64,000 bases of DNA from Azadirachta indica. Its lineage: Eukaryota; Streptophyta; Magnoliopsida; Sapindales; Meliaceae. Shown in pieces: positions 24,817-38,180 of this stretch. The stretch lies in NCBI GenBank assembly GCA_022749755.1, contig CM040452.1:21842350-21906349 (forward strand), written 5' to 3'. The translations under genes and the position numbers were made by a program. The notes beneath the pieces are model-generated. The model did no database searches and was not told where the DNA came from. It saw nothing but the letters and a program-made list of their open reading frames with translations. Each line of letters opens with the position of its first letter. Position 1 is the stretch's first letter.

Positions 24817-25634
24817 TTTGCACTATATATACGATGTTAAATATTAAAAAAAGAAGCTATATGTTAACTAAAACAGAGCAGGAAGAGTAGTCGTAGGTTT
24901 ATTGTGTATATATATGAAAGAATGGAATGGACGGTGGGGTTGATAGCAGCATATAAAAGCAAAAGACTCGAGGGATTCCAGAGCACATGCAATTGCCACC
25001 AAATGTACAAAGAACTTGGTGTTAATTTAATATTTCTTTTCAATCTTCAAGACTGAAAGAGGGGAGAAACCAGAGAAGCAGGCTTTACAGATTTATAGAG
25101 AAATGCATGGTAGCCATTAATTCAACATAGTACTTAAAATTCTTTCATCCACCGACCTTACACAATAATACATATGTTGATTCACCAGGCAGAGGTGACG
25201 TGTCAGGCATCTGCTATTATTGCTCCATTGGCACATAATCCTAATTGTTATGTTTCAAAAGTAGCTTTAATTAGGTTAATCTAGTTTGGGATACCCCACA
25301 CTTCAAGTTCGTATTTAAATAATTTTAATATACTTAAAATTTGCAATTTACCTCATAATGCGAAGTGAGTGTAGGTAGTATAGTTGGGATGGGATGGGAT
25401 GGGATGAAACGTGCGTGGGGAGACGAAAATCTAAATATATGTATGCGTGTAAAGTAAGGTCTCCATTTTAGAATTAAAGTTGATGGATATATGGATCTCA
25501 CATCACATGGGATGCTTGCTGTTGAATCCATCTTCAAATCACTTAAACCTTAAGCTTTCCTTTTCTTTTCGAATTAAGTAGGTTTATTTTTAGATTTTTA
25601 CCAACACCAACAACAATAAGGAACAAATTGATTT

Positions 25635-25674
<40 letters not shown>

Positions 25675-27004
25675 TAAGAGGAAAAAAGAAAAGTGATGGA
25701 GTTTGTCACTCAGCAATTCACATATATTCACCGCAATTGATTGATCTTATCAACGTAGTTGGTGTTTCACCAAATTTCAACTACAAGAATCAAGAGTCAG
25801 GATGATTGAAGATTGTTCTGGTAAAGTTTCTGCTTCCATCAAAATCAAAACTTCTCAACTTGAAGAAAACCAAAAGCATATGTGTATGTCATATCCTCCT
25901 CCTCCTCCTAACACTAGTTTGGTAGCAGGTTGGTAAGTGTTGATAATGAAAAGAAACTTTATGACCAAATCCAAACAAGAGTGAAAAGAAAGAGGTCACC
26001 TTTTTGCTTTTTACTAATACAGAAAAGAGAGTGCTGCCGACTTTCACTTACTTGTCTTAATAACACGTGTAAATGACTCAGCATGGGAAAAAGATAAAAC
26101 TGACTAACCCTCAGAAGACTAAGGTTTAAGGAATAATATCACCCACCCATTAATAGTCACATTATTATTATTAATCACTGATTAAAATTTGATAAGTATT
26201 AATCGAGTTTCACCGATCAACTCATTGTGAATATATCTGATCTTATGCCAAGTTAAGTTTCAGAGACTTTATGTTATGTTGAATGTCGACTAGTTTGATT
26301 TGGCATTAATTCTACTTTATGATAAATAAATTTAAAAGTTGGGATGGGGATCGTATTATATTATGTGGGTGAGAATTATTGGACCAATTTCTACTTAGGT
26401 TGGCCGTGGCCGGTTAATAGAATCTAGATGATTAATTGCATTGCTAATTTTTAATTAATAATTTTAATATAAAAAAGGCAATCATACATTGCATACTCAA
26501 CCACATTCCTAGTCTTTTATTTCAGCTCTTGCAAGCCAATTAATTTTGGATTGACTTGATGGAACAATTCATAATTCGAAATTTGTCTTTTATCACGAAT
26601 TAATTAATAGCTGCTGCCACATGTCCTGCTGTTATTAATTCCTTCCACATAGACATTCAACAAGAATCGAAGTGCTCGTTTGAGGCTGAAATTTTTCACT
26701 GTGAACTGTGTCCGTGACGTAATACAATCATATGAGTTCGTAGGAGACAAATTTTGTATACTGATATTATTATCTTTCAATGATCCAACACTAATCCAAG
26801 TAATTAATAATCGAAGAAATTAAGGGTACCAAAGGGACTGATGAGATGAATAAGAGAGAACATGTTTTGTAAAATATGATCCATCCGAGTCTTTAAATTA
26901 TCTACATTACAATTATGAAAGAACAGACCCAGAGAATGCATCATGTGTGCGTCTTGTTTTCTTTCTACACTCCCTGAGTTCTAAAATTGACATTTACATG
27001 TCTG
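24817..27004. other. intergenic region
   Basis: Contains the HIPP9-like promoter (TATA-like TTTTATATG near 24.95 kb on the minus strand), a TGGGA(T) pentamer run near 25.39 kb, and a TA microsatellite at about 25637-25671. No gene was recognised. Confidence 0.5.
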
Positions 27005-27028
27005 CTACATTGTTTTGAGTCATAGGAA

Positions 27029-30000
27029 TTACAGACTTTCCTGTAAAATCGTATGTTGATGCTCATTAAAATACGTTTCTGCAAGACTAGTGTGTAGCGC
27101 CAGCCCAATTGGCAGCACATCTTCGTCAACAAAGAAGTGAGGAGAATGTGGGGTGTAGATCGCACCCTTTTCCTCATTTCCAATCCGAATGCTAAGCATC
27201 ACTCCAGGAATCAATTCCTGATAGAAAGCATCTTCCTCTTTCATGTCGATATATGCACTACATCGGTGTACAGCTGCCTCTTGTTTGACAACCTACGAAA
27301 AGCGCAACTTATCAAGGACTGTTTGAAAGATTGAATTTGAGAAAACAAAGCTGAATGCGGTACTGAAAATGACAGAAACAGAAAACTCCGCTGATAAAAA
27401 CTCATTATATCTTAGAAAATATGATCAGAAGTAATGGTGCTTACCTCTTGCAACCTTTTTGGAGTTGATTCAAGCCTTCAGTTGAAAGACTCGTCAAAGT
27501 GCGCCCCCAAATTCAACAAATAATGGGATTACATTGAATGCATCTCCACCTCTAACGTAACAGACAACACCTTCGACCTAAAATCAGAGTATTAACATTA
27601 AGGATCCATTTGGTATAAATTTTCAAGTTAAATTTTTTGGGTAGATCTTTTGTCAATAGAACTTTTTTAAGGAAAGGTTTTAATAAAAATTTATCAATCA
27701 CTTGGTTATTACAAATAATTTTTTAGAAATTTTAAGTAATTATTTTAATAAATAAGTTTTTAATATTTTATTTTTAAAAAAATAACATTAAATTTTAAAA
27801 TAAAATAAAAGTACTTTAAATAATTTTTTTTTTTAAAAAAAATTTGAAAAATTTTACAATTAAAAGTTTAAATTTTAGTCTTCTTTCAATAAAAAATTTT
27901 TTTTTTAATTCTCAAAAATTATTATTCAATGTCAACCAAACTAATCTTTTACTGTTAAAAAAGCTTTTTCGATTAATAAAAAAACTAAACTAAACTAAAC
28001 TAAACTAAGTCATATTCTAACATATTGCATTTCACATCTATGTACGGACTCATTCTTGCATGACCACATATAAAGGACGTCGGACTCTCAAGGGACTCAC
28101 TAGTTAAAAATTCCCCTAGAAGTTACCAAAGGCGACATAGAATTGGCAGAAAATTTGGAGGGAAAGGAGGGAACCAATATATTTATTTAGTATTTCAATA
28201 ATCCATTATCAAAGTCTTTTTTTGAAAAATAAATAATTTGTAGTGGCCATAATTCCAATCAGAATAGGAAAGTAAGAATCTACTCCCATTTAATTAACAC
28301 AAAAAGGTAAAAAGTAGCCAACTACCTAACAGTAAGAAGCTGGTGAAGTAGATGCAAAGATAAACCGTTACAGGATTTAAAATTAATTGACCAAAGGAGT
28401 TTTCTAACTTAGCTCTTTAAAAGTTGTCAAGCAATTTATTGATCATGAATCATGCCACAAACAGAAACATACTTGACTGTGGAGGGGATCGACTTCTGTT
28501 GAAATTAGTTGTTGCAATGCTAATATTGCATATGAAGTAGCAATTATCGGATCGAAGGTAGAATGAGGAATTGCAGCATGCCGGCCTCTACCCTCTATAT
28601 TTGCATGAAAAAAGCATACAGCAGCCAAGATTGGCCCTGCAAGGGGTGCTATACTTCCTGTGGGGTGTTTCATGGTCAATGTGCATGCCAAATACTGCTT
28701 CAGAGTCACCAAGAGCACCTTCTTTTATCATGTGAGACCATCAAGCACCGCTCTCCTCAGCAGGTTGGAAAAGAAGCCTCACGGTTCCCTTTCAAAACCA
28801 AACGAAGGAAACCTATGCAATTTAAATGTGTTTCACGCTAAAATTCCATATCAACTTTGAATGAAAACATTAGGGTGGGTATAAAGCGATATGCAGAATT
28901 TATTCTTGGGTAATGTTGTCAATATGGGAGATGAAATAGATAGATTACTCATTCAAACCACACAAGTCAGTCATATAAGCAAAACCATCATTGAAGTACA
29001 ATATAAAATGAAAAAATTTCACGACATCCCCTCAGATATGTGTTATCGATAATAGAAACCAGCATCATTTGCAAATAAATCTCCAAGAAACCCATGAACT
29101 ATTTTTTAGTTATCAGCATTAATATACATTTCCTCTATTAAGGAATCCTGTTCTGATATTACAAAAATGGTTGTTGCCCAGTTGTTTCCACCTTGATTCA
29201 ATTATGAAGAAAGCTTGCAATTACCGAATCATTCAAGCAATGTTTGATATTACCAAGAAAAGGGGAAGAAAGAAAGAAAAAGAAAAAACCTATTGCATCT
29301 ATCCAAGCTTTCAACCTGAGGTTTCCAGAGAAACTCTTTGACTACTTGTGTTAGCGATAGTTAAAAAGAATTATTCAGCACTCAACTAAACTCAAAGGTC
29401 TATCTTTCCATGGTGGCCAGCAATTTCCCATTATCAGGTTCCACCTTATATAGTCTCAATTCTCATCCTCAACTGCATTGTCAATCATATTAATTCATAA
29501 TTTAAGAAAAAAATTCTGGAAATAAGTACTCGACAACACTTTTGACATAAAATTTCTAGCAGTAACAACAGAAAATTGACCTTATGCTTATTTTTGCGTT
29601 GATGAAGCAACTTGGCAGCACCGAGGAACATAGAAGTGTGAACATCGTGCCCACATCCATGCATTTTGCCATCGATTTTGCTCTTGTGATCCCACTCGAC
29701 GAGCTCCTACACATCACCAAAACCATAGCTACCCTGAATCTCTTCATATTATTATAAGAGACGAAAGCTAAAGGTTATGGTATTAGTTACCTGCAAAGGG
29801 AGAGTATCCATGTCAGCCCCAAGAGCGACGACAGGGCGAGAACCAGAGCCAATCTGAGCAACGATGCCAGTTTTGGCAACTGGGTATGAGTAACTGATGG
29901 CAAGTTTGTCAAGTTCTCTGCGAATAAGAGCACTTGTTTTGTATTCTTCAAATCTGGGTTCTGGGTTTTCATGGATTTGTCTCCTTATAGGGACTAACCA

Positions 30001-30135
30001 AGCTTTATCTTGTTGAGCTGAGATTAAAAGCTGGTTTGTGAAACTTTCGCCATAGTGGTCTGTAACGGCCGAGCTTAGATGAGAGACTGGTAGAACCCAA
30101 ATGGGCAGCATCAGGAAGATGAACGGAAAACCCAT
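27029..30135 (-). pseudogene. ILR1-like auxin-conjugate amidohydrolase pseudogene
   Basis: All five exons of the intact neighbour are recognisable (29791-30135, 29581-29706, 28473-28788, 27445-27570, 27029-27292), with splice sites kept, but the frame is destroyed. Exon 3 has an in-frame TGA at 28741-28743, just after the QPAEE motif, and a one-base insertion near 28662-28665 (exon 316 nt against 315). Exon 4 has a 4-nt deletion, a 2-nt insertion and a 1-nt deletion (126 nt against 129). Exon 5 lacks about 41 codons, joining MKEE directly to DAFYQEL. Arg in the RADMDAL motif is Gly here. The metal motif [10 protein letters not shown] survives. Any product would stop after about 170 residues. 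Confidence 0.9.
27601..27950. mobile_element. possible AT-rich MITE in pseudogene intron 3
   Basis: Within the intron between exons 3 and 4 lies a very AT-rich block absent from the intact copy's corresponding intron. It begins GGATCCATTTGGTATAAATT and ends near CAATGTCAACCAAACTAATC, so the ends pair loosely as TTTGGT/ACCAAA. Its core (AAAATAACATTAAATTTTAA) resembles a block at 46.24-46.34 kb. Assignment to a MITE class is inference. Confidence 0.35.
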
Positions 30136-30735
30136 TTCGAATTACCTGAAAATGACGATTCAAGGTAGAGAAAACAAATGGAACGGAGTGTCATATCTAA
30201 AATCAGATGTTCACTAGCCATATAAAGCGGTTGAATGACTCAATGCAGAATTCCAATTCCAGGATATTATTTATATTTACACGATTCGAGTGATTGGTTC
30301 TGGCTAGCGCCAAGCCACAGGGCAAAGAAGCATTACATTTCTAATTAATCAAGATACAATAGATTTTGTTCTAACGCCCTGTTCTGCTCGGTTCTAGATT
30401 GAACCCATAACAAGTTTTGAGTATTTCATAATCTAGAATTAATGGAGAAAACTTCAGACTTTCATGTGCATTAGAGTCGCCACTAACTGACATCCGAAAC
30501 TGAAACCAGAATATTTGCACGAAGCAAAGCAATAAAAAGCTCTGTTATACTATTACATTACACCAGCAAAAATACAAGCCTAGGTGTGGGCGTACACTGC
30601 AACACCTACATAGATGCACAGAAAGATAAACAAAAATTCTCTCTCCATATGTCTGGTCAGTGACAACAAAAGGGAAAGAGAGGGGAAAGAACAGATGGGC
30701 AGACTATATAAAGGGTAAGATCTCCAGGCAGCTTC

Positions 30736-30965
30736 AAAAATTAAGACAGACAAGTCTCCGTGAACTGATCAATATTGCATAACTTTACAACTATAACCAC
30801 CCTTAACATATCAGCAAATGACCATCTTCCTTTTCCCCTGCCATCCGTAATAATTTCTTCAGATATATTGTTGTTTTCACTTGATTCAAAATGGAAATTT
30901 CCTATATTGCACTAGCAGCAGCAGCATGACCATGACTGGGATATTCCTTTTCCGCATTTATAGCA
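30736..30965 (-). pseudogene. fragment of the NAC gene's last exon
   Basis: This stretch is a decayed copy of the terminal exon of the NAC gene at 35575-35868. Shared blocks include ATGCGGAAAAGGAATATCC-like DNA, CAGCAAATGACCATCTT, TCTTCAGATATATTGTTGTT and TTCAAAATGGAAATTTCC on the plus strand. Relative to the real exon it has internal deletions and an early stop after the Ala-rich stretch. No other NAC exon is present, so it marks the truncated edge of the duplicated unit. Confidence 0.8.
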
Positions 30966-31063
30966 CCTTATACATTGAAATGTAATCCAATTCATAATAT
31001 ACATGTAGATATCATCATACACAAGAATTAAAACATTTTGAGCGACAGGGATTACAAACTTTA

Positions 31064-34000
31064 TTATAAAATGGAATGTTGATGCTCATTCAGGTACGTC
31101 TCTGCAAGACCAGTATATAGTGCCGCCCCAATTGGCAGCACATCTTCATCAACAAAGAAGCGAGGAGAATGTGGGGAGTGAATCGCACCCTTTTCCTCAT
31201 TTCTAATCCCAATGCTAAGCATCACTCCAGGAATCAATTCCTGATAAAAAGCAAAGTCCTCCCCAGCCAAAACTTTTTTTCCCTCCCTGACATTCTCAGG
31301 ACCAAGCAAAGACTTGCCAACCCTCACAGCAAGCAGATGCAAGTTATCATCATTTACAACAGCAGGATATGTTGGGTGTTCTTCTTCTTTCATGTCAATA
31401 TATGCAGTACATCTGTGTACAGCTGCCTGTTCTTTGACAACCTACAAAACTCAACTTATCAAGGGCAGTTTGAAAGACCGAATTTGAGGAAACGAATGAA
31501 CTGGACATGACAGAAACAGATAACTTTGCAGCTAAAAACCGATTATAAGTTAGAAAAGATAATATAGAAGCATTGTTGTATACCTCTTTCAACCTTTTTT
31601 GGAGTTCAATCAGGCCTTTGGTTGTAAGACTCCTCAAAGTGCCCCCAAATTCAACAAATGATGGGATTACATTGAACGCATCCCCACCTTTAACATAAGT
31701 AATAGACAGCACCTTCAGCCAAAATCAGAGTATTAGCATTAAGTCATATTCAAGAAGATTGCGCTTCACATCTGTCTATGAACTCTTCTTGCAAGAGCAA
31801 ACAGCTAAAGAAATTCAGACTCACAAAGAACAGCTAGTTAAAATTCCTCTAGAAGGTACTGAGGGTGACATACTGAAATGGAAGTAATTGGAGAGAGAAA
31901 GGGGGGAAAAGTGATATCCATATTCAATATTTCAATAATCCTACTAAAAAGTCTTTGTTTTGAAACTAAATGTAAGGCCATTATTTATGGAGGCCATAAT
32001 CCCAATCAGAATAAGAAAGTAAAAATCTATTCCAACTAAGCAACAAAAATCTACAAAATCTAATGAACTAAAATAAGTGAAAACAAGAATAACCTTTGCA
32101 TAAGCCTGACTTGTCCTACATCTCTAGGTGTTCTACAGACCATGGTCCTGTAGTTGTACATTCTAAGAATAAGAAGCTGGTGAAACTTTAGAAATAGAGG
32201 AGTTTTAACTTTTACAGGCTTTGAATAGCTGTAAAGATAATTGACCAAAAGATTTTTCTAAATAAGTTCTTTCAGAGTTGTCACGAAATTTATTCATCAT
32301 GTAAAAAGTGAAAAAAGAGACGTACTCGACTATGGAGAGGATCAAGTTCCCTTGAAATCAGTTGTTGCAATGCTAATATTGCAAATGAAGTAGCAAGTAT
32401 TGAATCGAAGGAAGCGTGGGGAATTGCAGCATGCCCACCTCTTCCCTCTATTTTTGCATGAAAAATGCATGCAGCAGCCGCGATTGGACCTGAAAGAGAT
32501 GCTATGCTTCCAGTGGGTGTTTCAGCATCAATATGCATTCCAAATATTGCTTCCGAGTCACCAAGTGCACCCTCTTTTATCATATGAGAAGCACCAGCAC
32601 CGCCCTCCTCAGCAGGTTGGAAAAGAAGCCTCACAGTTCCCTTTTAACACCAAATGAAGGAAATTTGTGCAATTTAGCTCAAGTTTGACACTACAATTCC
32701 AGATCAACTTCGATTGAAAACATTATGGGGTGAATGAAACTATATGCAGAAAAGAAAGAAAGAATAGATTATACATTAATATAGAACTTACCTCACAAGT
32801 CAGTCATATAAGCTAATTAATCATCGAAGTACAAAATAAAATGAAAAGACCTCAAGATGACATTCTTTAATCTAGATGTTATCAATAATAGAGATTTCAC
32901 CTAAAAGCCATGATAAGTAATTGAACCCACCTCTTTTGCAAACAAATCTCCAAGAGACCCACAAACTATTTTTAAGTTATTATAATAATATAAGTTTGCC
33001 CCATTAAGAATTCCTAATACAAAGTCACATTAAATGTAAGTCGCCCAATTTTCCACCTTGTTTCAATCATGAAGAAAGCTTGGCATTAGAGAATTATTCA
33101 AGCAATCTTTGATATATAGCTAGATAAATGCCACTGCTTTTGGGTTACAAAATGCAAAAAAAGAAAAAAAAACCTCCATCTTGCTTAGTTTCAAACCTGA
33201 TGTTTGCTAAAAAAAAAGTCTTTCTCTCTCCAGACTCTTCTCTTCGCCTTCCTATCTCTCCTCTGTGACCCTATATAACTTTTTCTTCTTCTCCTTACAG
33301 GAGATGGGATTTTCTTCTCCTCCAGTGGGATTTTCTTCACTTTTCTCTCTTTTTTGTTTTACTTTCAGTAATAAAGACAGATTTCCGCCTAAATTTAGAT
33401 TTATGGTGGTATATTTCCATCTAGTGGATTATATTCATTTAATGATAATTTATTTCCACCCAAATCTAAATCTGTGGTGATTTTGTAACTTTTTGTTTGT
33501 TTATATAGTTGTAGTAGTATTCTCCTTTACATCTGCAAGATTAAAGAGCTCTATTAATAGATTTGATGAATTATATATCAGATCTGGGAGTTTTTCTACT
33601 TAACAAATATATTATAGGAGATTTGTTGCAACACCAAATAGAAAGATCAACTCAAAGAAAGGAGAGTAGCAGAATAGAGATGTAAAAATCCTTCAAGAAA
33701 ACTCCAGCTTAAACTATATTATCTGTGTTTTACAATTTGTTTTCTTGTTAATGATATCAAAAAACACCAAATGAAAGGGTGTTATTTTACACTCTTCTTG
33801 TTCCTTAGAAGATCTAAGGTCTAACTGGTTGATTGTTGTAATTAATCTCTCTAACATGTATGCTACTATGGGTATAAATCTGCACATTGTAATATTTCTT
33901 TCTATGCAATGAAAGTTTATGTTGTGTTTGTTTAAAAAAAAAAAAAACGGATGTTTCCTAAGAGTCTTTTTAAGTACCAAAAGGAACGTCTCAACACTCC

Positions 34001-34735
34001 ACTTGGGAATCATACTAATTTCTAATTTAAGGACAAAACTCGTGGAAATAAACACCCAATAACACTTTAGGCAACATTTCTAGCATTTGTAGCAGAGAAT
34101 TGACCTTAAGCTTATCTTTGCGTTGGTGAAGCAACTTAGCAGCACCAAGGAGCATAGTGGTATGGACATCGTGCCCACACGCGTGCATTTTGCCATCAAT
34201 TTTACTCTTGTACTCCCAGTCCACTAGCTCCTTCAGTCAGCAAAACCATAGTTAGTCTCAATTTCTTCATATTTTTAAAGGAGATAAAGAAAAAAGTTAC
34301 GGCCTGAATTGAATTCATATCTCCTTCGTCTGGTCGAGAAGGGCCTAACCTAAGAAATGGCAGACAGGATTACAGATGACTTACTCGCAAACGGAGGGCG
34401 TCCATGTCAGCCCGAAGAGCGACGGCAGGGAGAAAACCAGAGCCAATCTGAGCTACGATGCCAGTTTTGGCAACTGGATATGTATAAGTGATGCCAAGTT
34501 TATCAAGTTCTCTGCGAATGAGAGCACTTGTGTTGTATTCTTCAAATCTGAGTTCTGGGTTTTCATGAATTTGTCTCCTTATAGAGACTAACCAATCTTT
34601 ATCTTGTTGAGCTGAGATTAAAAGTTGATTTATGAACGTTTCATCACAATTACCTACAACTGTGGTGCTTAGAGAAAAGAGTAGCAGACGCAAAATGGGC
34701 AGCATCAGCAAATGGACGATGATCGGAAAACCCAT
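31064..34735 (-). CDS. IAA-amino acid hydrolase ILR1-like (M20 family)
   Basis: Five exons, 34385-34735, 34105-34230, 32326-32640, 31584-31712 and 31064-31441, give an intact 432-residue protein of family length. The enzyme class hydrolyses auxin or jasmonate amino-acid conjugates, in the ER. Visible parts: hydrophobic signal peptide (about 1-28), [16 protein letters not shown]20 metal-centre motifs [10 protein letters not shown] (Cys135, His137), QPAEEGG (Glu170/171), GMHID (His195), [28 protein letters not shown], and [15 protein letters not shown] near the end. Oddities: the conserved ADMDALPLQ motif reads ADMDALRLR (Pro and Gln to Arg at 115 and 117), and the protein stops at NEHQHSIL without the KDEL-type tail of many relatives. 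Downstream on the same strand lies its pseudogene copy, upstream the NAC gene. Confidence 0.9.
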
Positions 34736-35574
34736 TTTGAATTATGTGAACATCGAGATTCAAGGTACAGGAAACAAATGGAGGAGAGCAAAAATGATGT
34801 CTTTATAAATCAGATGTTGACTATTTAAAGTGGTTGAGAGGACGTAGTATTATTGTAAAATTCAATGGCAGATTAAAAATGGGTTTCAACAGTCGTGAGC
34901 GTCGAAAATTTCCCACTAAAAATATCGGAAGAGTTGCAGACGTCGGATATTACAGTGCCTGTATTTAGATTTGTTGAACCGTTTAAAATACAATCCAACA
35001 GTGAATCTAAAATAAAAATAGTTCATAAACTGTTTTAGAGAAAATATTTGCAAATTCCTTCTAAAGAATAAAACCTTCTCTCACAAGTTTATGATATGCA
35101 CGTATTTGTACGATTTGAGTGATTGGATTAGGCTAGCGCGGAACCACATGGTGAGATGGCATTTCATTTCCAATCATTCTCGATCAAGATATATAGAGAT
35201 TTTGTTTCTATTGCTCTCTTACGCTCCGGTCTATATTGCACCGTAACAAGTTTCGAGTATTTCATAATCTGGAATTATAGATAAAAATCGGAATTTTATG
35301 TGCATTAGAGTCGCGCAGTTATTGACGTCCTGAAACTGAAACCATAATAATTGCAGGAAGCCAAAATAATAATAATGAGCCCTGCAATACTATTACAGTA
35401 CAAAAGCAAAACTACAAGCCTAGATCTGGGAATATACTGGAATACCTATATAGATGTACAGAGAGATGACATGAAAATGCTATCTCCGTAAGCCTGGTCG
35501 GTGACAGCAAAAAGAAAAGAAAAAGAGGGGAAAAAAAAGGCAGGCATTACAAAGGATAAGATCCCTAAGAAGCA
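34736..35574. other. spacer between the NAC gene and the ILR1-like gene
   Basis: NAC 3' flank and ILR1-like 5' flank, both genes running on the minus strand. A TATA-like TTTATAAAG lies near 34800 on the minus strand, about 65 bases upstream of the ILR1-like ATG. The same spacer, diverged, recurs at about 30136-30735. Confidence 0.5.
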
Positions 35575-38180
35575 TCAATAATTAAGACAGAGACATCTCC
35601 ATGAGCTGATCAAGATTGCAAACATTACTGCAACTGCAGCTGCCCTGAACATAGCAGCAAATGACCATCTTGAGTGACCGGCTTGAGAAGTCTTAAAAAT
35701 GGTGCTATTTGATCTTCCTTTTGCCCTACCATCCATAATAAGTTCTTCAGATATATTGTTGTTTTCACTAGATTCAAAATGGAAATTTCCCTGTAGTTCA
35801 TATATTGCACTAGTAGCAGCAGCATGAGGAACATGTTCGGGATATTCCTTTTCCGCGTTTATAACATCCTGCACATTAATATTTAATCAAATTCATAATC
35901 TAAGTATAGATATCATCAGACCTTTTACAGTATCTTCACTAAAAGACTCCTAACCTCAGCAACAATAGGCTTAGATTCATCTTCCTCTAGCATGAGGCTC
36001 TCAAAACTTGACTTCGTGTTAACTGACCCGACTTGAAGTTTAACCTCGAGATGTAATCTTTTTGGGGCATCACCCTGCGCCATGAAGCCCTGAATGTGCT
36101 GATGACTTCGTGGTTGGCGTGTCCTAATCCTGATACCAGAACTGCTGGAAATTGCATCTGTGTGGTTGTTTGACTCGCTGTAATCATTGAGAGCATTAGA
36201 GAATTGGCCCCTGGAAGAACCAGTAGAGAAAACATCCAGCTCACTAGAACCAAAATCTGTGAATAAGTTTTGTTTCTTGAGGTAACGCGAATTTGTGAAG
36301 TTTATTGAGGACTCATTCACACTAATTTGAGAAGTTGCAATTCTATAATTGTCAGGAATTCTTTCTATCTTTAAAGGAGCCTCTCTGACTATATTCTTCC
36401 CGTACCAAAAAGAACTCGGAAAATCTGGCTCGGGCTGTTACGTGGAGAAAAAACCAAGTCAAAAAAAGAGAAAAATCCATAATAGGAAGACGGCAAACCA
36501 AAATTTGAGACAACTAATAAGTTTAGCTGCAAAAATTTGCAAGAGAATGTGCAATAGACAATAAACTGCACAAACTTATCAAGTCCTGTAGCTTTTGCTC
36601 ACCAGTGCTTGGGTTACTTCAACATCTGACTTACTGCAAGATCTACTGTCCTTTTTTGGGTTCGCACTCTCAAGGAATGAATTCCTCTGATTGTCAGTCT
36701 CGTCAAACAAATGCTCATCTGAATTTTTAAGAACGGAATCCAAGAACTCTCTTTCATAGGCATCTGATTCAAATTGGAAATGCACCTCCATTTGATTTCC
36801 AGTCAAGTCACCAATGTCAGGATGGTAAAAAGGTCCTCTCTCCCCTGGCACTGGTGAATACAATGGATGAAGGAAGCTGCAATCTAGTGGCTCTGACATC
36901 AGTTCATTTAACGCATCAAAGTCTTCTTCTCCCATGGTTGGATAAATCTGAAGAAATATGAACAAAGAAGATTATACAAATGCATTTCTCATAGTGGAAA
37001 ATGTAGAAAATTAGAAACAAAATGATATTTGGCCCATTGTTCTCACCTCAGTAGTCGTTACTTCATCAGTAGTTTGATCTTCTGCATCATAAGCGTTAGA
37101 AATTTTGCTTTGACACTCTACAAGAGCTTGCGTATCAGAAGTCTTTTTGTCCTGCAAATAAGAAACAGAACATCCAATAGGTGGGGGTTTCATTTCAGAA
37201 TCATTTTCCAGCACCTGAGAAGTTTGATCTATGGCAAAGTCAGACTGTGGACAAGACTTGGCTGATATAGGAGATGAGTCGGAAGGTTCAACTTCATCAC
37301 AGTTTGATACTTCAATACTCTCGTCTTGTTTCTTAAACAATCGACAAAGCACAAAAGCACTCTGCATCATACAATTAAAAAACATAAATTCAAAATTTCA
37401 GTCCCATAAACAGCAAATAGCCACTAATTTAATTTAGTAATTAAAGAGCAATTTGAGCAAATGTAAGAAATTTATATGCACATCAAAAACAAATTAAAAT
37501 TCGTATAACGAGTTCAACAAAATTCTAACCAAGAAACTACAAATTACATGAAATGAACAGACAAAGGAAATATCTGATAAAAATTAACGAAAACAATTCT
37601 AAGCCTTCCGAAAATGTGAGAAGATTGTTACCTGCCCGGGTTTGGTGCCATCAAGATCCTCAGTAGTTGCACGGTACTCGTGCATAACCCAATTAGTCCT
37701 CTTACCCTTAGGAGCACGTCCTATATGAAAGACCAGAGTTTTCTTCATACCAATCAAGTTGTTTCCAGACTTAATTTTACGATCCTTTCCAGTCGCTTTC
37801 CAATAACCAGCTTCTGTTGCTCTGTTCAATCTGTGTCCATTTGGGTACTTTCTGTCTTGTGGACAGAAGAAAAACCACTCTTGATCTTTCGTTTTTATGA
37901 CTGACAAATCTACGAAACCCATAAACAATCACAACTGTTAATGCTTAATTAATAATCTTTCAATCACAGTAAGAAAGAAAGCAAATCTAGAAAGAAAAAG
38001 TAGAAAAAAAATACCAGGCAAGTCCCAGGGCTCCCATTTGCAGACATCAATTTCATTAATAACTCTGACATCATCATTTTTACCATTGATCTTCAGTCTT
38101 AAATAGAAATCTATCAGTTCTTCATCAGTGGGTCTAAATCTGAAACCCAATGGCAGTGAATTCATGGATAAAACTGCCAT
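35575..38180 (-). CDS. membrane-tethered NAC transcription factor (NTL type)
   Basis: Six exons, 38015-38180, 37632-37909, 37047-37361, 36603-36947, 35955-36434 and 35575-35868, join in frame to 625 residues. The N-terminal NAC DNA-binding domain (about residues 9-160) shows subdomains [81 protein letters not shown] and [12 protein letters not shown] long acidic, Ser-rich activation region follows. The end carries one transmembrane helix (about residues 598-620, [20 protein letters not shown]). NAC factors of this design are kept at the ER or plasma membrane and released by proteolysis under stress. It resembles NTL9 and NAC014/NAC091 types. The start was taken at the first in-frame ATG (38180). 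Its last exon has a decayed duplicate at 30.74-30.97 kb. Confidence 0.93.

Larger units (their letters stand above)
27005..31015. repeat. tandem segmental duplication, decayed copy (paired with about 31030-35925)
   Basis: This segment matches 31030-35925 along its length: the ILR1-like 3' flank, all five exons, introns, the 5' flank (shared GATTCGAGTGATTGG / GATTTGAGTGATTGG), and a truncated copy of the last NAC exon. The copies are head-to-tail. The left copy is about 0.9 kb shorter through internal deletions. The boundaries are my estimate from where similarity fades. Confidence 0.8.
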
